Assembly: GCA_013365365.1 (NCBI GenBank)
Contig: JABVXU010000459.1
Location: forward strand, 1-42,643
Direction: 5' to 3'
Length of the DNA: 42,643 nt
Source: Cruorifilaria tuberocauda
Taxonomy: Eukaryota > Nematoda > Chromadorea > Rhabditida > Onchocercidae
The notes beneath the pieces were generated by a model. That model searched no databases and had not been told where the DNA came from. It saw only the letters and a program-made list of their open reading frames with translations. This document shows positions 12,399-26,400 of the stretch, piece by piece. Made by a program: the position numbers and the translations under genes. Every line of letters begins with the position of its first letter. Position 1 is the first letter of the stretch.

Positions 12399-14411
12399 CT
12401 AAAAATGGTGCCATTCAAGTCCTATATTGCGATGGTCAATCTCGTACTGGTTGGCCACTTCTTCCGCTATCGATTGATTAAGCCAGAGATTCTCCAATTT
12501 CGCATAAAGCTCGTGACTAAGGTGCAGCGGATTTCCACGTCTACAATACAACATTGAAAATTCAAAAATTTAGAAGTTAGATCTGCTCGTCAACAACGTA
12601 TGCTGATTCATCATATTATATGCAACACATAAAACACCAATACTATGTAACAATATAAAAAGATACCGGAATCCTGAATCTGTTTCACCATAGTTATCCA
12701 CATAGGGCGCTGGGAGTAAACAACCTCGCTCACGTGATGTTAACAGCACTACTTGACTATCGCGAATTCTGAATTTTCAAAAGTAGAAAAGATATTTTAT
12801 CCTTTTCAAAAATATAAAATAATAACTATTAACGGCTCTGCTATTACCGTCAAATTTACTTAATATGGTATTTATTTCAAAAATTTTGGAAAAAATAGCA
12901 AACTTCACTTACCGAAGAAATACACCACCTGAGGGTCCAGTACAAGTCTTTAAGTGGTAAGAACAAGCTCCGAGCGTAACACCATTCACCTGAAATAATT
13001 CAGAAATATATCATTTGTCTTAGTAGTCAAGAAATTTGTAACATCAATAAAGTAATAAATAATTAATATTGTCATTTAAAACTCACTGTACGTTGACAGC
13101 AGTAACTCTGAGAGCAGAGTAATGAATTACACAAAAGGCATAAGCTTGGTGCTGATGATGAACGATCGTCGACCGGAACAGAAGGACATCTGAAGAGTTT
13201 AAATTGAAAAAAAAAAACAAGAAATAATAAACTTGGAAATCTAGCATCTTTAAGCTAAAACTGCTTTTGTATTTGTTACTATATTTCAGAAAACAATACC
13301 ATATAATTATTCACTTCTCTGTTAACATGATTCCTCATATAGTATAATAAAACTTCATCGATCTCAGGGAAAGAAAAAACTACTTGATAACATTACAGTA
13401 CTACTCGTTCAGCACGATTGATAAATTCAGTAGTATTTAACTTTTGACTTCATTATTAAATTTTGTCCTATTAATATTTTTACGATATATATTGCGATAT
13501 TTTCGATTCCGGTAACATTTTAGCAACATCTATCCACAACTGGAACATATCAAACTTTTTTAATCTCTAGGAAATAGCATGGAGTAGACATATGTGAGAA
13601 ATCGTTAAAAATAACAACCTAAAATTAGCTGCATAATTGATGAGTTCCGAAAAATCCTCCGGTAATTGCACAAATACGTTTTCCATAACCGGTTGTCGTC
13701 TTAAACTTACTCCAGACGTATCTCGTGATGCCCATCTAAAAAAGTTAAATGCTATCTAAAAGGAAAGATTGATACCGAATGCTAATCCAGTGCATTTTTA
13801 ACGCCAAATATCACTGAATGTCATTTTCTACATGACGGTATTTTTTTCAACAGTAAATTAATGAACAAATATTATATATAATGATTACTGTGTTAACGAA
13901 ATGTTTTAATCTATTTTCCCACACACCAGCTATTTATAAGTTCTAGTACATTTAAAATTTATATAACCTACAATGTAAATAGTTTCTCGACGTACTGTCC
14001 ACCGAGAAATTCGCTAATATTAGGTGTGAAACCAAGATAACGACAGAGAGGTTCGAATTCATTGACAGAGGGATCTGAAAAACATGAAATTCACTTCTAA
14101 GAATTCTGCACAACATTTGAGTTTGAAAATAAATTAAGATTCATATTTGTGCTACGACGTCACATATTAATTCGTCTTTCTCACGGAATGAACTATAGAA
14201 TGTTAAAAAAGATCCGATCCTTCCTGACAAAGTGTAAATATGTTATTTATTTTAATCCGTACATATCTTTATATATGTATACGAAATATATTTGGAATGA
14301 AATAATCCTCACTAAGTTACCTTTTAAAGCTTCTGGAGGTGGCACAAGTGTAAGAGCATGGTAAAGAAGTGACAGCGGTCGCAAAAATTCAAGTACTGCT
14401 GTATGAAGTAT
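12399..14411 (-). other. ubr-1: ubr-1 exons 41-47: C-terminal Cys/His domain and stop
   Basis: Exons: 14411-14321, 14074-13972, 13735-13619, 13189-13087, 12989-12913, 12768-12667, 12540-12399. The Cys/His-rich part ([15 protein letters not shown] followed by [12 protein letters not shown], roughly residues 1820-1860) matches the autoinhibitory C-terminal zinc domain of UBR1. [19 protein letters not shown] and [10 protein letters not shown] follow, the near-invariant UBR1 tail. Intron 14412-15012 (601 nt) holds no recognisable gene. Confidence 0.94.
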
Positions 14412-17400
14412 CTGCAAAATCATTTTATATTAAAAACAAATCATTCAAAACAATTCATACATAGAAAAATCGAAAAAATAAAGCGTCCATCCATTTAAAA
14501 CATAAAATTTACACAATTATAATACAAAAGACAAAAATTGCCCAAATACGCTTTATCTAAAATATGCAGTTCAGTTCAAATTAAAAATCCTTTTCTTATT
14601 CGAATGAAAAAATTAAGCTCCGAAAATCACAAAATCACGAAAATTCATTCAACATTATCAGTTTCCTATCAAGAATATGATTTTAGCAGAACAGAAATAT
14701 AAACAATTTTACGGCTCTCGCTAAACTCGATCTATTTTTACAGCGCAGAAAGGGTAAACATCGAGATAATACATTTCAGAGGTAATCAGGTATCAGTAGA
14801 GAATTCAGAAAAACCTATCCAATACCGATTGGGTAATCACGATGCAAATAGTAGTTTAATTAATAACTAAGTAGTCAATACCTAACTTTTGCAAAAATTT
14901 ATGATAAATTCCCTAAAGAAACTATTTATATTATTGTGTAGTATCGATAAGTGTCAATATTCTGAATTATACAAAAAAAAATTAAAAATAATCTTGAAAA
15001 GCATCAAAATACCTCTTTTAGTGCGATTATTGATGACATTTGTTGTCCTGGGCGGACAATACTGTAAAGACGCAGCAGTAAGTTATCCAAAACTTTATCT
15101 TCTTGAATGATCAATGGCAAAGCTAGTCCTTTCGAAATAATCGATTCAACATCGAATGTAGCAACAACCTGGCAAAAACAAACAGTTACTTGGGGATTAT
15201 TTGCAAACACTAGTCCTAAATTAATTTTAAATCATTTTTTGAATAGGATGCAGATATTTACAATTTATTGAAAATTGAAACGGCTGAAAACATGAACGAA
15301 AAAATAGGAAAAGTCAGGTTATAAAAAAACTTGAAACTCCACACTGATGTTACACTTTGCCAGCGAATATCTAATGCAAACATATTCTCCGTTCATTAGT
15401 AGACGTATCAATAATTGATCTACGTCCTGCATGATGTGAGGAGAGATAAAATAATATCAAATGTTAGCACTGAATATAATACATACTTGATATAAATGTC
15501 CAATAAGTGCCAATCTTATAGCATATTGCTCATTCTCTGAACCATGCGGAAACGTAACAATTTCTTCTCGGCCCATAGCTTTACCATTCTTGCTCATATT
15601 ATCCCAGCCTTCACACATTGCCATTTCAACCTATGACACCATACTCATTCGAAATGCACAAAATTTCGAAATGCAAAAATTTCAAATATGAAATTAATTC
15701 GAACACTTACCGCAAGTGAAAGCATATCGATTGATAGAATATTTACTGGCTTCTTAATATCTTCTGCTATCAGAACAACCACAGCAAATTCCAACTGGGA
15801 CTGGAAAAAACTCACAACAATTTACGGTATTAGTATAAGAGCAAAACTTGGCATTCAGTATTGTGCTTCAACTGATGATGGTATATACTTACAACAAGAT
15901 AGTTGAAAATAGTTCATTGAGGTATTCAATCAAAACAACTTCGCGATTCTGTTTATCTGGTTTTCATTAGTATTAGTTGAAGTAGAAAAATTTTATTTGA
16001 ATATTTAAAAATGTATATACCAGATTATTAATGTCTATCCCTTCTGGTACATGAATCTCTGCTTTCTTTTTTGCTTCCATTGTTTTCAACGATGACTGAT
16101 CAACAGAATGGCTTGAATCCGTGGCAGAGTCTATTGTCGAGTTCTGATCAGTGACTGCTCGATGTGACAGAAGTGGTGCCAGCAGTTGGAGCAGAAGAAG
16201 TCTTAGGAAATAGTATGATGAATGACATTTCATTGTTGCTGCAGCGCAACTTCGTGATAATGCATATATGCACTCACGCTGAAAATGGATTTCGACATTT
16301 ACGTTAGAATATCGAATAAGTCGGTCGTTTGATAATTAACTAGTGCAACGTTCATAGCAACTTATAAATCAATTTTAAGATAATGAATGAACAAGAGAGA
16401 AAGCAACATGTGTTTGACACACTATTTTTGTAATCCACTTTGATTACCGTATATGTTATTAGATCAATGAAACTAACTACCGCTATTGACGAAAAGTACC
16501 ACCTCCTGTAATATTCTACAAATAACCTGTCTCGCATTCCACGCTCCAAATAATGGCTTGCCGCCACGACGAAGTACTGCTGCAATTGATCGAAGCGAAA
16601 ATGCAGTAGTTTGATACGTAAAAACGGCTTCCATAATTTCCCGATTGAAATAACCGGAAGCCCCATCACTTTGCAAATGCTATAAGTTTACAAAATATAA
16701 TCCTTCTCCCAGCTCACAATGTGAAACAAATCTACAATTTCCCAAATGACTGGTAAAACATAACTTATCAATTGTTATTTCTTATCATTCATACAGTTAC
16801 AGAAAATGCTTGATAATCCGGACTGTAAATATCTTTAGCAAAATTACTGATAAGGTGATTTCCATGTAGTGTTAACATTATAAAATATATGAATAAAAGA
16901 GCAGTTCTAAGCCTTTTGATAAATTACATACCAAATTAGTTTGTTTAAGGAAATAATGAATCATATCCCAAATCGCTGGTGAAAAATATGTTCGTACACT
17001 GAAAATTTTTTCGATAATATCAAATTTAAACAAAATTTATTTGATTTCAGTCATGGAGCTTTCTTAGAATCTTCTCAAAGCATTAGAATTCTTCTCGTCT
17101 TGCTCGGAACCTTTCTTACGAACTGATTCTCTACATCCCTCAATTTTCCGTTCATTGAAATACCATACCTATCATTTTGCTGCTTTTCTGGTTGAATAAG
17201 CATGTCCTTAATTCTATGCATTACGTCCGGAATAGACGTTAAGATTGCAAAAAAACGTCCGTCAGTACCACTTTGCTTTTTCACAGCTGTTTTCACCGCG
17301 CTTTCTTCATTATCATCTATCTCCATCATTTCATCTGGTTCTAGAAATTGTGATTCATGCCTCTTTTAATGCAAACAATTTGCTTAAACGTCTTCAACTC

Positions 17401-20400
17401 TAATACTTACTAATTGATGTCTGCATGAAATTATTGCTCACTGACTGACTCTCTATCTTTTATTTTTTTATATGTCATAATAAATAATAAATAAAAACAC
17501 TGATAGTTTACTTGGAGATGGACTCGTCTCCATCATAAAGGGCATGGTAGATGTTGAGGGGACCGATGTTGACAGTGTATTAGCAGTTTCAGCTTCTCGA
17601 TTAGCCAGTTCCATCAGCGATCGTTCCGAATGTGATCTAAATTTTGTTTTTCATTCAATTTGCAATAAAACTTTTCCAATTATTTGTAACATTATAAATA
17701 TAAAAAATTAAGTAAGTAAAACGCACAAACCTTTTCTTGCTGTGACCTTTGAATGATTTATCATTACTGGAAGAACATGTGCCATCGAAAAATCCAACAA
17801 AATGGTTTATCCAATCTTCAAATTCCACATGCCTTTCTTTATTAGCTATTCTGCAAAATTAATCGAAAATGCTAATTAATAGCAAGAAGTTGAAAAAAAC
17901 TATGGATAAAAACAGTTAGCGAATTTGGAAAAATCTTCACGTGGTGAAAGCGTTATAAATTCATGAAAATATTTATCCATAAAATACTAACAATGAGAAG
18001 ATGAAAGCTGAAAAATTAACTAAACGAAAAATTACCTGTTAGCGAAAACTTGTGCAAGAGGGGGAAGAACTGGCAGAATTGTATTGCTCAGACGTTTACA
18101 TAATGGGCATAGGTATTCACCCGAATTGACATCAAGCACACGCGGATTGAATGCCATAAGCTGCCGATTACGGCCACGATCCCGATCTTTCAGCAATTCG
18201 GAAAACCTAGGAAATAAGATCCTAACAAAACCAAAGAATTCCTGCCATATAGCAATTTAAAACACTAAATTCTATGCTTCAACATGTCATAAATTGTCTT
18301 ATAACACCGAAGAACACTTTTGAGCTCCAGCAAATCTAGCAGTGATAAGAAGCACTATGGAAAATAAATTCAAACATGTTTCTATGAACAACAAAATGAA
18401 TTCTCACTTTTTATAGCAATTGAAATGCATTACATGACCGCATGTTGAAGCTCCAGGGCTATTTCGAAGAGAAGTAGACATAAATACTTTCGACAGCTCT
18501 GACGAAGCTTCTTCATGTTGATCAAGTTTTGCAAATAACGATGATCTGAAAACATGGAGTTCAAATTTCATCCAAATATTTGAAAAAATTATCTAAGGCC
18601 ATCTATTGCTGGTAATTATCCAACCGCTAAAATGAAAGGATAAGACCGATAGTTCATGCTTTTTAACGATCCGAGAAATTCGATGGAACTAAAAAAGTTA
18701 GAAAACCTTTCAGAAAAAAGTGCTTGTAAGTCCAATATACGACATACAGCATAAAAACATTCAGAATTCGAAACTTACTTCTGCATAAATGCAGCACATA
18801 CTAGCGCCTGACCATTCACTGTAACATCTTCATCTTCTTGGCATAGAATACACGTAATTCGACGGCAATCATCACATGTGGCAACACTTCGATCAATGCC
18901 CAAACATATCGGAAAACCACTACCTTGCGGCAAAATGCTAAAGACATGCATTTTTATCACTATAATATCCAATTTTATGGAAAAATAAAGAACGAAAAGT
19001 ACGAATTACCAAAATTTTCTAAAAAAGAATCAGAAGAACGCCTTACCCCAATGGCTCTTCATCATCATCACGTCTTTGAGATTCTTTCCCCTCAGAAAAT
19101 TCCTTTCCAAGAAGATCTTGGTTTTGCGTTACAAATTGCTTCTGCAGCCGACTCATCTACAAAATTTCGAAATTAATCAAAATCATCAGAATGAATTTCA
19201 AAGCAAATTTCAATCTATTAAAAAATACTTTTACCTGATCCATTGCTTGCTTCCGTTTTTTTGCGGCAATAGCCGCTTTCTTGGCCTTGATTTCAGATTC
19301 GGATGCTTCTGCTTTCGGTTCCGATCGTATAACAGTTCCTTTGCTCTCCGATTTTATCCTCTCATAAAGCTGAAAAACATTCTAGATATCTATTTCTGTT
19401 CATATTGAAGGTAAAAATTTTTTCCAATGAAACTAATTTTCATGATGAATTTAGTTTTCACTTAACTTGTCACCCTTAATCTCAGTTTTTGACCTTGATC
19501 ATTTTCTGTAATTTTAATCCCACCAATATATATGAAGAGCCCAATTTCCGGTATTAGGCTTATTTTACGCAATAACATTGATTTTACTGTCGAAAGCACA
19601 AAAGATTATACTATCTTATTACATTCACACATCATTCGCACATTCACACATTATTATACCATCATTTTATACTCTATCCATGATGAAATGTGAATATCAA
19701 TGGTACTGACAAAATAAATTAACATCTTAAAATTATCGGAAGTTTTCTAAATTTTAAAAAACTTCGAAAACACTTCCAGCCTTCTATTAATGGAATATCA
19801 TGGATAAAATTTTGCACTAAATGAACAAAAATGACAACCAACCTCCAATAAATATCCTAGCAAATCGGCATGTGGTTCTGATTCAGGTTTACCGACTAAG
19901 TTCTTCATCAGTGCAAATATATTTGCTTCCTCAGCAGAACTGATGAAGTTAAAATTTTTGTTCATGGTCTGCTCATTAAGGCCCATTCCGACCAGGAAAA
20001 GCACCTGTATAAAATGATAAGAATTTCAGCATTGCAGTTGGGAAATATTTATTAAGCAAATTTCAGCGACCAAAAATTAAGCTATTTTATCGTTTAACTT
20101 AAAAAAAATATAGCCAATACTGTATCGCTATTTGAACACATATAGTGGAAGAAAAATGATTATTCAAACTTACTCGATGCAATAGGCCCTCACTTGAATA
20201 ACGGCTTCTTCTTGCTGTTCTCTCAAGAACAATACGTATCAACTGCATCATCATTTTACTGGGCAAAAGATTTATGATAGGCGCATAAAACGGTTCAAAT
20301 TTTGGTGGTATTGGTGGTGCTGCTATCGCTACCTCTCTGTAGACAAAAACTATTAATTCATGGATTTATTTTGGAACTGAATGAATAATTAAGCTGCCAA

Positions 20401-23400
20401 AATTGAATCACTATCATTGTCTCACATCACGTTCCATTTTTGAATCTCACTAAAGTATAATGTACTTGTGTACGTAAGCCAATTTTAATAAACATATTTT
20501 TACTCTCGAAATGGCCAAACAGAAATAAAATAATCCTTATGATTACAATCCCGAAAATCTCAAAAATTAAAACTTGCATTATTTTGAAATAAGAACTGAA
20601 GAAAATTTTTAAATGTTTATAAGTTTAGAGAGAAATACTGTTCGAAAATTTTGGCGTACTTTTTGAGCGCTTTAGTAATACACTTTTGCCGATACTGATC
20701 AGCATTTGAAACATCCGTTTTCGAATAATGATAAAAGAATGCATTGTACTCATTTCTTACATTCTCTTTTAATAGGAAAATACCTGGTGACGTTTTTGTT
20801 GGCTTCCTGTAAAAATTTTGATAGCTATATTATTAAAATTTCTATGAAATAGTTCGAATCATGAAAAATAAATGAAAAATCAGGTTTCAAGAAGAAATTT
20901 ATAAACTGCAAGAATATTTTCCAGAAAGTAGGGATCGATGAAACAGCAAAAAATTACAATTTAGAGAAGTTTACCTGAAATCTCCCACACTTTTGGCAGC
21001 TTCTTCCACAGAAAGTTCCGCAAGAAGTTGATTTACTGGCATTGCGCGTTCAATCTTTAAATTCAAAAATGAAATAAATTTTGGGATTACAAATATATTT
21101 ACTGATAAAAAGACAACACATTACCTTACTGAAAGGTGTTGGCTTTGTAGCAAGGACGTGTAGAACCTCACGTCTCAACAACGCTTGCATCGTTGACTTT
21201 CCAACACCAGGCATATAACGTTCTCCTGGAATATCATTTCTATCCTAATTTTGTTTCGTTGAAAAATGGTGAAGTAAAAAGAAATGTTAAAATTACGCTT
21301 AACACGATGACTAAACAGAATAAATTGAGATAAAATAAAGAAAAAAGATCCAATATAAAGTAACAGATACTTATGTAAAAGGAAGTAAAGCCGTTTATTA
21401 TACTTACTAACAATTTTGGATAAAAATCATACAGAAAAGTACAAATATAAGAAAAAAAACTAACCAATAATAATGATGAACAAGTGAAGCATTTCTTCAG
21501 CTAATGTAACCGTACATTTGCTCAAATCGTCAGATGCTACATTGCTGAAAGCTGCACGAATTTCTTCGAAGTTTGTTTCAGCCCAAACTCGCAAGCCGAA
21601 ACGGTGCAGAACTCTTATAATGAACGTATCGGGTGGTGTCACTGCAGCACAAACCTAAACTTGATTTCTTAGACCACACACAAAATAAGTTTTTCATATT
21701 ATATCAATTAAAACAAAAATTCCGAATAACAGCACAGTAGTAAAAAGAATAAAGAATTCATATGTCACCGCCAACGTTGAGACTGAATTTCGGATACGAC
21801 AATGTATCAGGCTGAGAACTCTTTTCCCCCGATTAATCAATCAGTCTGTTCGATTTACTGATTCATTCCTTTTATGAAGGATTTCGTAAGAAAAACTTAT
21901 GGAATCCTGAATGCAACTCATTGGAATCAATGAATAAAGCACAATGAAAATAAATACTTCACATTAGTAATACTCTAAGACACGACTAATTCTAAGTTCT
22001 TAAGTTGGCTTTGTTAAATCTAATTGCTTCAAGTTGAAAAATATTAAAACGCTTTACCTGTAACATCAAAATATCCCGATCAAACATTTCAGCACGACAG
22101 GTCGGTGCAGAATAATTGTGAATCTAAAAAAAAAAGAATCTCAAAACATGAACAGTAAAAGTTCAAAAATGATTCGAAAACAAACATTGGTTCCACTTAA
22201 TATATAGAATATTTGTGCTTAGATAAATAGGATTTTTTTTGCGTGTATATTAAGAATAAAAATTTTAATGTGGAGATATCCACGAAATATTTGTTAACGA
22301 AATATTTGTTATAAAAAGCAGACTTCATAAGGTCAAATTTCAGTTTGATACACATATTGTCTGAGTAACATCTAAAATGAAAAGAAAGGAAAATAAAAGC
22401 AAACATAGTGACTACCTGATTTACCAATGAAAATCCATTCCTTCGCCACATTTGTGCTTGTGATTGCGAACAAAGTACAAAAACCCTGAAATTCAAAGAT
22501 TATTAATAAATTGAAATCTAATTATATAGAGGAATGAAACTTCAAACTCAACAAAAGTTTGATGAATCGCAAGTAAACAAAGAATCTTGAAACTCAACCC
22601 GCAAAAGTCCTGATTTTTAGACAGCAAACTAAATTACTTTATGTCTATTACGAGATTCTTAAAGAAGAAAAATTTAATACGAAATTATTTTAAAAAAGAA
22701 CGGAAAAAAAGCTAATCAATAAGGAGGGAGAAATAAATAAAATCAGTAATCAAATACTTATTATAGATACTCTATTACATAGAATCCACATAAATTACTT
22801 CCAACGATCTTCTAAATTTCAGGCTTGTTCAATAAATAGATGATTACCGTAATGGCATTTCCATTAAAAGTGCACGCTTTCCTTTCAGACTGATCATTCC
22901 CTGAGGAACTTTTTCTTTCTCATTTCCAATGAAAACTTTTTGGAGCATTGACCGCGGTGCAGTGAACAAACCGGCTAGAACTCGCCAAAGAGGCTGATGC
23001 ACTGACAGTGAACCATGAGATAAATCAAACGGTATAGAGGTTGCTTTTATACCATTCACTAAAATAATTTCAATAGCCGATTATTTTTAATTCCAAACAT
23101 TCCCCTGAAATCTTCCCATGAGAATTTCCAAACAATACTATGAATTCTATCATTGTAATGCCTCTAGTTCTACATACTTGAAAGTTATCACGAAAAGACT
23201 GTTTGAATTATACTCTAAAGAGTTATCCAGTTTTATTAACAAGACTTTTTAACGTCATTTCAAGAACGTTAAAATCTAAAAATTCCACAAATTTAAAAGG
23301 AAAATTGCATGTAAAATACTAACATTCACCTTCTACAACAATCTTATTTGCAAAATCAGGACTGTGATTAGCTACAGCTTCCAGCTCGTTGATAAGTTGG

Positions 23401-26400
23401 ATCATAAGACGATTATGAACAGTTTCCTGCGGAGAAAACAAAAATCATTAAACGAAATTTTTTAAAATATAACCGATTTCACTGTGGTGCATTATATAAC
23501 ATTAAATAGAGAAGAAAGGCATCATGGTCAATGTATAGGAGGTGGTAAATGAAGTTCACATGTGAGCAGCTTAATTTTAATAGTTTATGGAGGCTAAATT
23601 GAAAAAGTAACACGCTACATTTCCAATTGCATTCCATTAAGACTAAAATTACGAAAATCACATGAAAGGCTAAGGAATAATTGGTAAGAATGATTTTAGA
23701 ACAAACATGCTTACATCTGAATTAGCCCAACATATAATCAGTGTAAGGACATGTTGTAATTTGATTTGAATATTGAAAGCAGTCTCCCATTCTTGCTCCC
23801 ACACTTGGTGTTCTGCGGTCTGACGACGAACCTCATTCATACCCTGATAATTTTTATACATGAGTAATAAAACAAAAACATCCACAATTTGAGTATAACC
23901 GGTAATGTTTCTTAAAACATTTCTTGACACATTGTGCACCATTCATCCATAATTTCCTTAGCAAAGCACAACTAAAATGAAATGAAAACCTGCATAAACG
24001 AAAGAAATCGTATAAGCGAGGAACAACCAGCAAGGAAGTTTTCCCGCAGTAAAGATGTCCATTCCTGCTCCGAAGGGACTATGGACAACAAATATCTGTA
24101 AAACATTTTTTTAAACTTTTCATCTTATACTGGTTTCGTTTCACATATTTTATTAAAATCAGTCCTTAAATTATGCTTACAAAAATTTTATATGAAAGTA
24201 AATAATATCTGCAACAATTTGCAGCATCATTATGCAAAAAACTATTCTTTCCAAAACCTATTAGTATTACATGCCAAATTTAGTTGGCGAATGTATCGCT
24301 TCTTAAGTCAATTAACTGACATAGATATGCTGTAATCGAAACTAAACACTTGATAGCCAGATTTCGAGTATTTCGAAATTTCTAACTAAACTACACTTAC
24401 CTCTGATCACAGAGCATATATAAAGCACGTCGAAGAGTATGAGGATATGATCGTACAGAAAAATCAAGTCTCGTTCTGTCCGGTGCTAAAATAATAATCG
24501 CTTAAGAATACCAATTATGGAATAATTATGGAGTATGGAATTATTACGGAATAATTATGGAATACTAATCCAATACTTCTTTCTCTTCGTCTTTATTCTA
24601 CAAACTCAGAAAAATGAAGCAAAGAAGGCCAAATAAAAACTGAAATAATTGATTACTTTTAAGATATTTTCTGCACTGGCTGACTAATGCATCAAATATA
24701 ACTTGCAAAGCTGATTCCTCAGCAATTAACATTCGCGCTATTGTAGGTACGGTGAATATCTGAAATGATTTATCGAATTTCAAACTGCGGTGAAAAAATA
24801 GAAAAAACTAGCTTTAATAACTTTAACATCTCAATTGCCTCAATAGAAGCAGAAATCAAAAAACTCAACATTATTTCAGCAAACATTTCTCAACTTTATT
24901 TTTTTTCAGCAAAATTTATTATTTCCAAAAAAAAAAATAGAAAGCGTAATAAAAAATATTTCAAGAACAAAATACTGATTGTTATTGACTTATACTGATC
25001 TAATTTTTATTTTATTTGAAGAAATCTTTGAAACTGTTTCTCCAAATATCATATTAAAAATCATATTAATGGTTTACCTGAACGGTTAAGGCTGTAATGG
25101 ATACCGACTGATCATGATCATCATCAATGAAGTCATCGTATATCTTCTTGTATAACTAAAACTTGTACAACTAAGTTCTGAACTTGTTGGATAATCGATA
25201 ATTTAAAATAGCTTACTTCTTTAAAGCTGACTACTTAACATGCATTCTACTGATACAAGGCAAATTTAAAAACAGTGTAAGTGCAGTAAAACAAAATCAC
25301 CAATCACTCATGCAAGATAATCATGTAATATCGAGAAGCATGTGTGATTTTGTGGACATACAAATTTCGACGAAAAAAAGTAAAACATACTCGAATATAC
25401 AATTTAGAGAAAAGTTTTTTCTGCTCGTTATTCATCAATATTGTTGCCATAATTAACTGATGAAAACCTATTCTTGCACCTAAAAAATCTCTTGCAATCA
25501 AAGCGTATAATTTTTGCTTATAACGAGTTAATAACATAATGATCTATTACGGATTATTTGATTTAACTTTAATTTCATTTCAGTTTTAAGACTATAATAA
25601 ACTTTACAAAACTCCTAAACATTTATCAATTGAAAAACAAAGAAACCTTTCCACAGTGCACTATCACATCTCATTATATGGGCCATAAGTGTGTGTTCCA
25701 GTTCTTTTGCCCTACCATTTGTTTCGTATTCAATTGTATCACTCAGTAATATATCACATACCGTAAGTGATAAAGCTGCTGAAAAACTTCAACTTTGGGA
25801 AAATTCTCAGTTCTGGAGTTGATTTGAAAATAAGCTAATTAAAGTTGTACATAACAGTATAAAACACCTACGAAAATTACGCGTTTGATTCGTCAACCAT
25901 CCAATTAAGCGTACTGCAAAGTTCTGTAATGAAACAAATCGACTATCGATAACACGCACATCAAGTGGGCCACTTTTTTCCGTTCGATGATTTGTATCCC
26001 TTTGAGTACGCCTCTAAAATTAGATGAAGCATTTTGTTACTTCATAAAAAAATTTCAAAGAGATTTCTCAATCCGAACGGTAAAAATTAGCTTGAAAACC
26101 TAAAAACAATGAAAAGAGGCAAGAGGCAAGAAAAAAAGTGATCTAGTCGGAAGAATAGCAAAGTTCAATTCTCTCAAATAATATGCTATGTTTTTCTGCT
26201 TAGTACCTCATTTTTTCATATTCTAAGCATAGACAATACCTCTTACAACTGCAATTCATAATCAAAATTCGAATTTTAAACAAAAATAAACATTGCGCGA
26301 ATGTTTTTCTCACCTGGATTTCATCTTTTGCCTTTATACAATATTCAATATTACCATTACGTACAGAAGCACGACCTTCGCGATCAACTACAGTGGCTAA

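Noticed and set aside
17075..17168. Frame continuing past the end of the ubr-1 exon at 17169-17340, adding about 26 residues before a stop.
   Set aside because: The GTATGG donor at 17168-17167 gives the correct phase into the next exon (..[13 protein letters not shown]). The open read-through into the intron looks accidental, though a retained-intron form cannot be excluded.
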